64,000 nt of DNA from Litomosoides sigmodontis (taxonomy: Eukaryota; Nematoda; Chromadorea; Rhabditida; Onchocercidae). The DNA lies in the NCBI GenBank assembly GCA_963070105.1, contig OY718804.1, forward strand, positions 3,427,317-3,491,316, read 5' to 3'. Shown piece by piece: positions 1 through 13,032 of the stretch (position 1 is its first letter; every line of letters starts with the position of its first letter). The notes beneath the pieces were generated by a model, which was not told the origin of the DNA, did no database searches, and worked only from the letters and a program-made list of their open reading frames with translations. The translations under genes and the position numbers were made by a program.

Positions 1-3000
1 GGCCAAAGGATAAGTTGTAAAATTAATAATTAGTTAATGATTATTCTTAATTTTAATCAATTTTTCAATAAGTTACTTCAAAAACAAATATCAACACATC
101 AACAAAAAAGATAATATAAAGTTAATTCCAAAATTAAATGCTAAAATTTTCGTTTGTTGCTTTAAATTTCAAAACGTCGTAATGCGTTTCAGTATTAGTG
201 GCGAAAAGATTAATTGCAACAATTGCAAGGGTATTACTGTAACAGTTAATTTGTGAGAGATTGCACACAACTTGAGCATTAAATTTTAAACGAATAAATT
301 TTACTGTTCTTAAATTCATCGTCGTGAAGTCTAAATTCCATGATCATTTTGCATTCATCTCGGTTCAAACATCAAAGTTCAATGATTTTTAATGTGTCAA
401 AAAAAAAAGAGAGAGAGAAAAGGTGTCACTAAAATTAACAAATTCGAGGGTTAAAAATTATTCACAGTAAGACTTTTCAATCGTTCATAAATTAAAACAA
501 AAAGAAGAAATTCGCTAAATTTTCGTGCTTTTCTTCTACTGATGAAATTACTGGCAATTAATGATTTATCGAATTATTATTACTGAAGAAAAAAATTGAA
601 AAATTGAATTATCTATTGAATTATTGATTTATTGATTAAAAGAAATGAATTTTTGATCGCTCTGCCTTTTTTCACTAATTCATTTTAATCGTTGATTATT
701 TTGCAATGAGAAAAAAAGCCGATAACGAAATGATTCAAAATTATTAAAATGAACATTTCCGCTCAGAATTTCAACAGTGCTTGCACACAAAGTATGCATG
801 AAGGACGAGTAAAATTCAATTTATCAATTTCAGTCTAAATTTTAAACCCTTTTGCTAAATAAAGCCGCCTGTTTGATTAGTAAAGTTCAAAAAAAAATAC
901 AGAATGAAGGAGGAAGAGAGTGGGCAGATGCATCGAAATGCAAATGCAAGTGAGCATGGGTGGATGCATCGTACCGAAAAAAGTAAATGCCAAATTTGGG
1001 TAATAAACTGACAGATTGCTAGTTTGTTTTTTTTTTTCTCATTTTTTCCCTACCAATCACCTTGCGCGTTTGACGTTTGAAATTTTTTTCCACTACCGTA
1101 ACGCTTACGGAGGATCGGATAGCTGTATAGTTGAGATTTTTTTGTCTAAATGTGAGAATTTGTCAAATCAAATAGATTTAAAAAAAAAAACAAATTTCTT
1201 TTTTCCCCTTAAATTTTTTGCTAATGAAATCTTCCAAGTGTATTTGAGGAAAAAATAATGCAAAAATTTGCAATAAATTAGTTTAAGAAGAAATTAATGC
1301 ATATTTCATTATTAGCAGCAGCATTGTTTGAAATAATCAATTTACAAATTTACAAAATTTATGCAATTTCAAATCTTTCCACCCGACAAAAGTGCTTTTA
1401 ATTGATGGAATTTGAAATCATTTGAAATACTAAATTCACTCTTTTTTTTAAGACTTAATGCAAAAGTGTTATCTGTTCAATGATTTCTCCCTCATTTTAC
1501 TCTATTTTAGTTACTTAAAAAAAAGAAAATAATTCCTCCTAGCACAAACAACCTCCTAAAAGATTTTTTTTTAAAACTTCCATCGATTGTTTCAATTGAA
1601 GTTTATCAGCTTAGCAAAAATGTTAGCGCACTCATCTCAGTATGATGAATTACCTATTTTGTTTCATCCTTTGCAATTTTCTGAAATCAAAATGTTTCAA
1701 ATTTTGTGAATAAAATTTCAATTTTGAAAAAAAAAGAAGAGGAATGAACTTTGCTAAGTCAAGCAGAGTTTGAGGAAAGGAAAAGGAATTCAAAGATCAT
1801 TAATTGGTGAAGGCTAACTGAAAAAAATACGGATGGAAGTGAAGAAGAAGAAGAAGCATTCGTTGTTTATGAACACATCCAAAACTCACTCTTTTCCTGA
1901 CATCTTCTCCTCTCGACAAACAGCTGCTGCTGTTGGATGTAACACGTAAGCGAGGCGCTGCTGTTTTATCGTACTTTTGCGCCTATCGCATTTCACTCAA
2001 TCTTCACTCTTCCAAAATAAGTAATTGATTAAAACAGCTAATGCTAAAATCTCTTCCCGAAAAATAGTCGATAAACGATAAACGACTGATTTTACAACGA
2101 ACTTAGTTCTTTTTTTTTTTTAAAAAAAAAGTAGAAGAAAAAAAAATTAGTAAATAGGTAAATTGAAGCGAAAAAAACAAATAAGTTAATGTAAGGGATA
2201 TATACACATATGTGTGCGTGCATATGTATGCGTGTATACGTGAGCGTGTGCATGTCTCTACGTGTGCATGTTTTAAATGACAATAATATTTATGCATTAA
2301 GAGGTATGATTAATTGATCATTTGATCATATTGAAGTTAAAATCTTCGTGCATAAAAATTAAGCAATTAAATTTTCATAAAAATAAAATTTCAAATGGAT
2401 GAGATTGTTGAAAATTGATTTTTACTAAAATAAAATTACCACAATTTGCAATTCACTTCAAACATTTAAATTTTCTTTTTTTTAACATAGTTAATTCATT
2501 TGGGTAAAACAATTACTCAACCAACACATTTAATTTAATTTTTTTTATTGGAAAAAAATGAATGATAAACTCAGTGGCGCTAAAAGTAGAGGCAATTCAC
2601 GAAAAATAAATTTACCGAAAGAGAGCGAGAGAGAGAGAGAGAGGTAGGGAAAGAGAAAAAAGGTAAGGGTGCTTGACAATGAAAAGGGTGAAAAGGCTAT
2701 TTTAGATGTAACATTTTTCGATAGAAAAAAAAACATTAAATAAACAAAAATCTTGTAAATTTTAGGTTATTCAAATGGAAGCGGATATCATAGCAATCAT
2801 TTCTATTTTTACAATTTAAAAACTTTTATAATTTAAAAATTGCAAAAAAAGGATGTAATCTTTCCGATCGCAACAGTATATACTTAATTTTAGATTTCAA
2901 GAATATCAATATCATTGCTTTTCATAGCATAGTTAATAGCTATTGTGAAATTTAAATTTAATTAGCATTTAGGATTAAATTCAATATTGAAGTTAATAAT

Positions 3001-5822
3001 GCTAAGAATTAAGCTCAGTTATTCTATAAACAACAACAACATTGATGACAACTGTAATATTATTATCTCAGAAAGATATCAAAGAGTTGCTAAATTTCAA
3101 AATGTTTCTAATTTTATTATCAATTTTACATATTTCTCGCTTCAATGCGTTCCCTTCACTCAGTTATATTATTTCATTAAACAAAATTAGTGTATGAAAG
3201 TGTAAGATTTAAAATTTCAATTCGACATATTCAAAAAGTAAGACATAAAGAGGAAGGGAGAGAAAGGAAGAGAGAGAGAGAAAAAGAGAGGGAGGGCGAA
3301 GGAGAATGTTTTCGAGATTATCCACTTAAAAATGCCTCCAACCAGGAGCAAAATGTCAAAGTGATAAGAAAAAATGCGAGAAAAAGCGCATAAATGAAAT
3401 GATATGCTACATCTGTTGTTGCCCTTCCTCATCCAACCATATCTAATTGAAATGAATTTCAGAACGAAAAAAAAAGAATTTGAAAGAGAATGAATAAAAG
3501 CTAAAATTGAAATAATTTAGCATTGTTTGATAGCAATGTACGCACCTTTGCTATCCTATAAATTACACAGAATGCTCAAATAGATTAGCAACGATGATTT
3601 CACTTTCATTTTAGTTTCATTTTGCTACTTTGATTGAGCGAAATTTATTTTAAAATAATAATTTAGCTGCTATTTATGAAAAGTTTCAAATTGATAAGCA
3701 AATCATTAGCTGTCATGCTCGCTGCTAGATGCAATAAGCAAAGTGTGAGGAAGTGAACTAACTTTCGCCGTTTCATTCTCTTTCGCTTTCTTTTTCTGCA
3801 AGAAAATTTTATTGCTTGAAAATGTTCAAAAAGTAAATAAAATTCTTGAAATTTTCATGTCTGATAGAAATGACACTTTTTTTTTCTGAGAGAAAAACGG
3901 AAAACTTCTGAGAGTGTGCCGATTTTTATGATTGTAATGTTTGAGTAAGAAATTCCGGCTGCAAAGATTACGTGAAATTATCTGATAATGCAATCATAAA
4001 AACTTTTTCGACAATTGCGAAATTTCTAACTTTGCAATTTACGGCGATAGCTGCAAGATGAAATTTAGATGAAATTAGCTCCGAATTCAATATACTCATC
4101 AATAATGGTGATAATACTAATAATAAATAAATAAATCCTTTTAAATTGCATTATGTAATTTTAATTGTAAGACAAAATTTGAGACGGCTGAAACAATAAT
4201 TATGATAAAATTAGTTTCAGTTTTAAAATTTATACCATAAAATTGCTAATTTATGCTGATAGGAAGATTTTAACAAAATAAATGAGAAAAAAAGAAACAA
4301 GCATAATGGTTGTGTTCGAAATTCCTGCATACTTCAAACTACCGTTCTTTTTTTGAAAGCCTAAAAAGTCAACACATTTGCGCTTTGAGCTGCAAATAAA
4401 TTGATTTGCATATTAATTACTTAAAAAGGCAACATTTAGGAATGAGCGCTGCAATTGTAGAAGCACTCAAAAGCCATTTCATTTATTATTTAAAAAATGG
4501 TTGGAAAATTAAGAAAACCGTTTAATTAATTGTAAACAAATTTATTGCGTTCATCATTGAGGAAAATTTGGACGTGGATGGCTTATCGTTTGCATTGTCG
4601 TAGAACTACATTTAGCAAACTAATTTAGCCTATCTGAAATGTTTCAGCAAAAATTTGCAAAATTAACAAGCCAAAATGAAAGCATATTTTTTTCAAAAAA
4701 AAAAAAAAATTACTCGTACAAAATCGCGCTTTCCTAAGAATTTCCTCAAATTTATCACTGATAGGGATAGGTGAGATTAGAAATGATAATGATTAAATTG
4801 ATTATTACTATTGTTTTTGCTTCATTTCGGAAGAAATTATTAAATGAATGAAAAGTTAGGAATAGAAATTGTTGCAATTTAGGATTCACTCATCAAATGA
4901 AACGTAAATGCATGTTTGGAGCGTAGAAATCAATATCAGAAGTGAATGATTACTTTCAGTTTGAAATTTTTTTTTGCTTTTAATTTTATTGAGCATATGG
5001 TTGGCAATTCATTCAGCCGCTAACTTTCACCTCTTTTTTTTATTTTTGCTCCAAAAAATTTTTGAATTTTCTCTGAATTTTAGCATATAATCGGTGCAAT
5101 CAGTTTGCTTTACATTTTCCGAAATTATTTTTTTAATTTACAAAAAAAAATAAATTTGTATTTTACACACTTTTTTTGTTTGAATTTTGTGGTACTACTG
5201 AAAAGTTGACATTATGCTAATCATTCCCTTTTCTTTTTTTGCTAATTATGGCTGATAACCTCCTGCCTCTCTCCATTTCACCTCTGAACTGAACTCACTC
5301 AAAACACAGTAGCACTGCAAGGAGGAATTTTTGAATTAAAAAAAAGCAGAAATTAAGGATAAAAATTTACAGTTAAAAAAATAAACTTATTAAAAAATTT
5401 TTAAATTCAATTTAGCTTAGATTAAATCGAATCAAATCACAATAATGAAATATTTTATTGTGTTGTGGAAAATGATCGCCGCTCGATAAATTAGTTCATG
5501 AAGTTATTTTGCGCCTGAAATGATGTAAATTGCGGATGATAATTTCCATTCTGGGAAATATTGATCGATTAATTTCAAATCTCTTAAAGTCTGCGCAACG
5601 TTTCAGTTCAGATATTCTGTGAAGTAATGAAGTTGCTATAATTGTAGGGTAATTTAGGATGCGCGTAATTTGAATATCATTTAGGAAGAAATGAAATTTC
5701 AACTTATCATAGTACTTTCATCTGCTCCATTGCATCGCTCATTCGCCCACCTGTAGAAGCTCTATTGAAGTTTGAAAACGAAATTTAAATATCAGCTGAA
5801 GCTTTTTTTATATTTCAATTTG

Positions 5823-5823
<1 letters not shown>

Positions 5824-5858
<35 letters not shown>
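5824..5858. repeat. (AT)n microsatellite
   Basis: Uninterrupted alternating AT run of about 34 bp in non-coding sequence. Confidence 0.9.
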
Positions 5859-5862
<4 letters not shown>

Positions 5863-6430
5863 TAAATCATTTGACTTTTTGTCCACTGAAATGAGGAAAG
5901 GGATTTCAATTATGAAGGAGTAAATTGAGAGGAAGCAAAATACACTTGTACCTCTAAAACTTAATTTTAACGTTTTTTTCAAAGTTCAAAAAAAAACAGA
6001 TTGTATAAATAAGCTGAAGTGATTTTTGTTCATTGAACTGTTGTAAATTTTCATTCAATCATTTAAGTATGAATTTTCAGTTGATTTCCTTTTTCCTTTG
6101 TATAGTGAGAGAACGAGCAGGATGGAATTGAAGTGAAATGAACGGTGATAATTGTAAGTGGCAGTAGCGAAAACCGAAAAAGGAATGTTCTACGTCCGTT
6201 CTTCTTCCATTTTCATTCATTCATTACCGTCAAGTGCCTAATTTAAACAACCAGAAATGATTGAACAAATCATAGCAAAACTATAACACTTTTTCCATCT
6301 TTCCCTCTCCCTCTCTCTCTCTCACCTTCTCCCTCTCAAAAAGATTGATATCTCTGTTAAAGATGTGGTTTATTGATAAGAGAGCAAACAATCAAGTCGG
6401 CAACAATCATCTTCCCATCAACCATTACAT

Positions 6431-6462
<32 letters not shown>

Positions 6463-6475
6463 GCCACCGCCACCA
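6431..6475. repeat. (CCACCG)n-type hexamer repeat
   Basis: Near-perfect tandem CCACCG/CACCGC hexamers, about seven copies. In one frame this gives a His-Arg repeat within a short open frame (6345-6620). There is no splice context or homology to suggest that it is translated. Confidence 0.8.
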
Positions 6476-7617
6476 CGGCAGCAGTAGTGGTAGTGCTATC
6501 GGTGTGATATTAGTAGTGTCAACATCAGTTGTTCATGACATAAGTAGTAGTAGTAGTAGTGGAAGTATCCGTCGGTTGCAGCCGCAACGTCAGGACGGAC
6601 AAAGCGCATATTATCAATAAATTTCGACGTATCACACAAATGCGCCTTCGTTGCCAACCACTCTTCTAGCAATCTTTTTTTTCGATCCTTCACTCTTCCT
6701 CCTCCTATCCTTCTCTCTCTCTCTCTCCCTCCGTCTCTCTCTGTCTCTCTCTCATCGTAATCGCTTTTTTTTTGCTTCCGTCAAATGCAACAATAACAGC
6801 TGCAACAATTGTTGTCGCATTTTTAGGTTATTAAATTACATGTGACGATCATTTCACTGCTTGCTGAGTGTAAGATTTCAAGCACGCTTCGGCAGTTAAT
6901 TTCTTTCCGGAAATCTGTTTGCATGAATGTGCTCCGGAAATTCGTTTTCCATGAATGTGTACGCAACATGGATATTTTGTTGCATTTATCGCTACTGCAA
7001 TGCAGCAATTCTTAGATTACTTCATCAAGAAAGAAATCATAATAAATTATGTATAAATTAAAAAGTATTTGAGTAGCTTCCTTCCTGGATGTTGTTGACA
7101 TTCGGAAAGTGCCGGAATGACGAAACATGATCAGGAAGTGCTATCACTGACTGCTGGAAACTAGCACTGGTGAAATGTGATTTAATTTGAATTAAAGTAA
7201 ATTGAAAGAAAGTGTGAGTGCAGTGCTCCGCGCTGTGCTGCGTGCAACGAGAAAGATGCATTGCGGAATCGGACAACCGGACGGAGGACGGATGCTTGCG
7301 AGGTGGCATTGATATGATAGCTTGGCTGAGATAAGGAATAGCGGATGTGCCTGCCTGTAGGTGATTTGATCAGATAAGAGAGACAAGCTTGGCTTCCTCT
7401 CCCTTTTGCTTGCGTAGATAGATTGAGGAGTTCGGCCCGCCCTCGCTCCCTCCAGCTTCTCCCCTCCCCCTCCTCCTCCTCCGTGCCCACCTCCGCTGCT
7501 TCATCACTTCTTCCCTGGCGAAAGCAAATAATGGGAGAGGAGGGCGGCGGGATGTTGCTTATCGCCCTCCTTCAATCGTCTTCCTTTTTCCTCCATCTTC
7601 TTCCTATCACACTCCTT

Positions 7618-7644
7618 CTGTGTGTGTGTGTGTGTGTGTGTGTG
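7618..7644. repeat. (GT)n microsatellite
   Basis: Perfect GT dinucleotide run of about 26 bp in non-coding sequence upstream of the FOG-like gene. Confidence 0.9.
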
Positions 7645-7975
7645 ATCCCATCCCTTTCATTGTTTGCTTATGGGATCAGTCAGAAGCGCTTCGCTTGTTT
7701 CATCCATGGCAGCACCGCTCCTCCTCCGCTTCTTGCTGATAACGATGATAATGCCTACGATCGCTTCACCTTTTATCACTGACCATTGGTGCCAAGCAAA
7801 GTACGCCTCAAATTTATAAGTAAGCGTTTTTGAAATTTATCCTAACATTTCCTACTCCTTTTTTTTTCATTTGCTTAGTTATACGTGTACAACGAGCTTA
7901 TCACCTACAACATGCCTCTGTCATACCATCATGCTTACATTCTCAGTCAAAGTAATATATTTCATAGTTGTGCAC

Positions 7976-8026
7976 ACCTACGCACACACACACGCACGCA
8001 CACACACACGCACACACACACACATT
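7976..8026. repeat. Imperfect (CA)n microsatellite
   Basis: About 50 bp of CA/CG-interrupted dinucleotide repeat, immediately upstream of the first recognised exon of the FOG-like gene. It probably lies in the promoter or 5' UTR. Confidence 0.85.
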
Positions 8027-8156
8027 TGTACGCATACGTACGTGCATACAAAAATATACAACGAATGTGCAGTTTGCTGAATTATTGAAGTGACGGGAAG
8101 AAGCAATTTTGAAGGAAGCAGAAGATTGTCGTCATAAGAGAAGGGAAAAGAAAAGG

Positions 8157-11100
8157 ATGTGTGACATGAGCGGCGCAAGAAAATCACGACGAAAGCAGTG
8201 CGCTCCATCCCGTCACTCTAATACCGGAACAGCTATGGTAACTTCAATTCCGGATGATATCGGTGATATGGTCAGTGAGAGTGGAGTGATAATCAGTAAT
8301 GGCATCACCACAATGCTACAACATGTGAGCAACAGTTTTGTTGCTTTTGCTTGAATCTTCCTGATTTGAGAAATTTGCTTGAAAAGAAAAAAGCAAGTGA
8401 AAGCTTAGCACTACTAACTTGAGCGCTAATTAACTCTATTAATTAACTCTTCCTCTGTCTCACCTATGTTCTCTTCCATACCGTGTAAATTATTTCATTT
8501 CAATCTTCATCTCTCTCTCTCTCTCTTTCCCTCTCTTCTTTCCTCTCTCAGAATCATTCGTTGCGAACTAATTTACAAGAATTAAATTACACTAAAAGAC
8601 AATGAAATGAAATGACATGTGACAACTCACAAACCTTTATATCTTGAAGGTGTAGTCACCTCCAATTTGGGTACTTTTCTCGCTGCAACCATCAGCCGAT
8701 ACTTCTCATTTTCAATTTTGTAGAGTTTGTATTTTATGAAAGTTATTCAAAATGTCAATTTTTAAAAAAATTATTCAACCATAAAATCACCAATGAAATC
8801 ACACTTGCTCAATCAACATTGACAACATGTTGTTCATTACACGTACCTGTTCATCGATCAGCATAGTAGGAAATTTTTTGGATAATACTGTACAGTTTTA
8901 TCACTTGTTTAAATTTCACATTTAAGGGTCAAGAAGAAGGTGGTAGCAAAGGTTTGCTTGAATGTGAGCAATATTTGCAGCATTCAAGCATCGCCGATCC
9001 AATACAACGATTGTCTCCCTCTACAGGTATATTACTACCTGCAAAACATATTTTCAATTCTTAACTTTTCCTTTTTTTTTAAATTGAAATTCTCTCTGAA
9101 AATTCAGCACCCATTTAGATGAAGAAAATTTCAGCATCTTCCACATCATCTTTATCGACATCTGTCGAGAGTAACAGTGCATCATTTGATGCACGTCGTA
9201 GAGAAATGTTCAGCGATCAGTGCATCACACCGATGCATGCATTATACCTACCTGTTGCTTTCCACAATCATTCCGTCAACAGTGTTCAGGTAAGCGCGGT
9301 TGAACAAGTCTTTTTTAGCTTATCGTTGAAATGCTTGTCTGAGCTGATCATCGAAGTGATAATTAGCGCAGGAAAAAGCAGAATTTTGCTATGTGGGAAA
9401 TTCTTTTTTTTTACAATTTACAATTTATTATTTAGAAAAGCGTATATTATTCATTGTACGATTTATCGCCTTTAATTATCAGTAATTTCACAAAGAGTAC
9501 GAGAGTGACAGATATGAGAGAGTGGAATAGTCGTACCATTGGCGCTATTGAATGACTAATCAATTTGCTTTCATAATTATCATTTCTTTAAGAGAGGAAA
9601 AGAAGCAGTGGTGATGTGCAGTTGTTGATGAGATAGATGAGATAGCCAGTGGTATCTGCAAGAGATGTATAAGATAAACTTCCTCCAGAGAGAATTAATG
9701 CTGATTGTTTTTCATGATATCTGAACTATTTTCTTAAATTAAAAGTTTAGTCAAATTATTGTCAGTAAAATAATTAATTAATGGTACACTGTTAAATTTG
9801 TAGGAATTCAATATGAAAAAAAAAACTGATTTATCGTTGAAAGAAAAATTTCATTTCATTATTCTTATCCAAGGCAGTGATTGTGTTTGCTTTAGTTGCT
9901 TCCAATTTTATTTTATTGATATACTGAGAAGAGTAATTGTTTTGTGGTATTAAGCGTTTACACCTATCATGCGGAATAACTTCCCATCTCATCTCATAAT
10001 CGATGAAGAATTTAATTTAATTAATTTCAATTATTGTAATTATAGGTCTTGGGTTATCCGCAGTTACTCATTCCGGTTGCTGTACATCGTCATGCGCAAA
10101 GCATTCTTAAACCACGTCTACTTATCGATGAATTTATGGCGCGCGATATCGCAATTCCAAATCAGATTTGCTTCGGTGAGACACGATGTCTTGTAAATGT
10201 TACTGCAACTCAACGCCAACCTTATTCACAAAATCCATCAACGTCGAGCAGTGTTTTTCGTAACAGTAATAGAAAAAGGTATACGTAAAATTAGCGTACG
10301 TCAAAAAATTACATGTTTATATCATCAGAGAACAGAAATGAATATGTTTCTTCCTCTCTCTAATCGACATGACCATAACTCTCTTCATGGTCAGTTTACC
10401 TTTGATCAAAGCTAAAAATTAAGTTTTGGAAATATCGTACGATACAACTGAATATATCGCGTTAGCAGTAAAGTAAACGGTATTATCAGTTACATATATA
10501 GACGCTTTCCAAATGATATCAGTAAATAACTTATTAAACTGTAAAATGATAATGAGGTTGATTAGGAATATGTTAAAAATGTTTGCAATATTGCGCTGCG
10601 CTTGAATGCTAATTATACAAGGAATTTTAAAGTTTTCTGTACTGTGATAACTTGTTCGTTATTCAACTGATATGATAAGTGTTAAGGAGAGAAATGGCCT
10701 CAAATGGTATAAGAAAAAGGCATAGGTCATCCAATGATTTGAAACCATTAGATTTAACAGTACGCGTTAAACAGCGTCGACAAAATGCTCATAGCAGTAG
10801 CAGTAATTGTGATAGCACTGAAGAAGATGGTTCTACAGGTGTACGTCTTATCATTTCCTATTTTCTCCTCTCTCACTTACTCTGTAATAATAATGATCGA
10901 AGAAGTTAAAAAGTTATTATCAGTAATTTATAGGGGAAATTGGTACCATCGGAATCGGATAAGAAGTACCGGTGTGATTGTGGCGTTTCATTTAGTAGTG
11001 AAATAACATTGAACGGGCATAAAAAGTATTACTGTCACAATAACGCCAGTCAAGCAGCGCCATTTCGAGAACCACAAAGAAAGGTAGTGGTAGTAATAGT

Positions 11101-11788
11101 AACATTTTGTTGTTAGCACCTTGTTACACTGATAATAATTATCATTTCAGGTTGTATATCACTGTCAACAATGTGATTTTCTACCAGTAAATGCTAGTCA
11201 ATTAGCTCAACACGTTCGGGTAAATCATGCTGCAATTCAGGCTTACGTCTGTCAAATTTGTGGTTACAAAGGTTATTCACAGCGAGGTATTCGATCACAT
11301 CTTAGGTATGTTGTAGTAGAGCAGGTACATTGATGTTTCTTTTTAGATTTGAAAAATGAATTGCATTAGCATGACTGGCATCTCTTCGTTCATCAGCATT
11401 AGCTAAATTTATAATTTTAATTTATGAGAAATGTTTGTATTGGAAATCGAATAAAACATTTTACAGCAATGTTTAAAATAGCACACAGAATTAGTAAGCA
11501 CAGAGTTTAAGGCTTGAAATTTAATTTATTTCTCTTTGCACACTGCGCAACATGCATTCGGTTGTGAAATTTGATAAATGATACGGCAGATTAAGAGAAA
11601 TTTACACCTAAACTTTTTTCTTGCAAAAAAAAAATTTAGTTCAATTGACTTGTTCACAGCTACGCCATTTCAGGACACATTCGGAATGTGTGGATGAAAA
11701 AGCAGATGATCTAATTAATTCATACGTTCAGTTCATCACGGCAGAAACGAAATCAGCTCAATGCAGCAATTGTTATAAGACTAAATGA
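8157..11788 (+). CDS. FOG/U-shaped-like zinc-finger transcriptional co-regulator
   Basis: Eight exons join in phase: 8157-8324, 8927-9026, 9135-9289, 10046-10278, 10687-10840, 10934-11083, 11151-11305 and 11674-11788. They give about 409 residues. Seen: SRRKQ at residues 10-14, the core of the N-terminal NuRD (RBBP4)-binding motif of FOG, SALL and BCL11 proteins. Also seen: PLDLT in exon 5, fitting the CtBP-binding PxDL(S/T) pattern, followed by basic residues as in FOG. Exon 6 has a CCHC-type finger ending HKKYYC, typical of FOG fingers. Exon 7 has two C2H2 fingers, the second completed by exon 8. FOG proteins bind GATA factors and recruit repressors in the nucleus. The gene is much shorter than vertebrate FOG (about 1000 residues). 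The start is the first ATG in frame; an ATG three codons later would put the NuRD motif nearer the N-terminus. Orthology to FOG rather than another SRRKQ family is inferred. Confidence 0.72.
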
Positions 11789-13032
11789 GCTTGTCATTGA
11801 ATGCATTTTGTGATAAATCCTTAATTTGATCTTTTGCAACATATTCCTTTCCAGGTCAATATATTTTCAAACAGTCAGATGGATATTCGATCTGACTTTT
11901 ATTTTGAAACAGATATCCAAAGGCTGTTGATCATATAATTGAACAGAAGAAAAGAACTGAAAAAAAAGATCATTTGCGAACTGAAATCCTCGTTCTCCAG
12001 GTTCATAATATGAGATTTGAATGGCGAAACTCATCAATTATGCTTGCGGCTGTATTCATTTCCTTTTAATTTTAATTTAAACTTTTCAAAGTAGAACTAA
12101 TTAGTGGTGTTGATTTAACATACTTCAAATTTTAATGTATGAAAGAGCACGAGAAGTAACAGCAATGATATTTATGATAAGTAACTATCATAGGTGATGA
12201 TCCTTCACCAATAACATTGTGAACAGTTAGTTTTCCTGACAATTTTTAGTAATTATGGAGAATTTTGTTGGAAAAAAATTAAATTCAATAAGCTTGTAAA
12301 CTTCTTATTCATAGTGTTAGAACAAAGAAATGCAAAGTTTTTATTAATATGATGTTTTATAATAAAGAAAGCGAAATAATGGAACAGCAAGGAATAGGAA
12401 AAAAATTTTCTAAATTGCAATTGAAAAAACAAATATTATTCTGAACTACAAATATTGCACAGTTATCCATGTGTGATTCTGCATGAGCTTGGATTGGATA
12501 ATTAGAACTAATTTTGATTTTCACTAGTAGAGCGGGTGAATTAGTCAAATGTAGACTGTTGCGAAAGTCTCTCATAAACATTGATTTTAAATTTCGAAAT
12601 ATTAATTTTAAATTCAAATAGCTGAAAAAACATAAAATACAACAAGTATTTTCAGCTCAAATGTAATCCACATTGATTATAGCATGAGAACAGTCGTAAA
12701 CTTAATTAAAAAATCGTGAAACAGTCTAATTTTTAATTTCATCCTCATTTCAAGAGTACCTTCACTCCTAAGCATCTACTCAATAATAAACTGAAATGGA
12801 CAATGAGAGATCACTGTAATCTCATATGTAAATAGCCCCCAACCTCATATATTTATTAAAAATTAAAAGGGAAAAAATTTGCAGCTAATCATCCATTCAC
12901 ACGTTCAAAACTCCACTTACAAGAAATTTCATTTATTTTCAGTGTATTGCAAGAGATAGTAGACATCTCTGTTCTATGTGGAATTTACATTTCCAAATTG
13001 AATATTCAACGAGAAAATAATCATACTGGGAA
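11789..13032. other. Intergenic: 3' flank of FOG-like gene and of the secreted-protein gene
   Basis: AT-rich sequence with no recognisable exon, lying between two converging genes. A minus-strand open frame of 86 codons (12357-12617) has no homology or splice support, and I regard it as chance. Confidence 0.6.

Larger units (their letters stand above)
1..8156. other. Gene-poor, low-complexity upstream region
   Basis: I see no exon chain here. The open frames on both strands are short, built from homopolymer or simple-repeat translations, and have no consistent splice continuation. The region is rich in A and T runs, GAGA/CTCT tracts (about 2625-2642, 3260-3300, 6300-6345, 6715-6750), an AT tract, a CCACCG hexamer tract, and GT and CA tracts. 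From about 7.2 to 7.8 kb the composition becomes more GC-rich, directly ahead of the FOG-like gene. That stretch is a plausible promoter or 5' UTR zone, but no motif proves it. Confidence 0.6.

Noticed and set aside
6345..6620. His/Arg repeat open frame
   Set aside because: Pure translation of a CCACCG hexamer repeat; no conserved flank or splice context.
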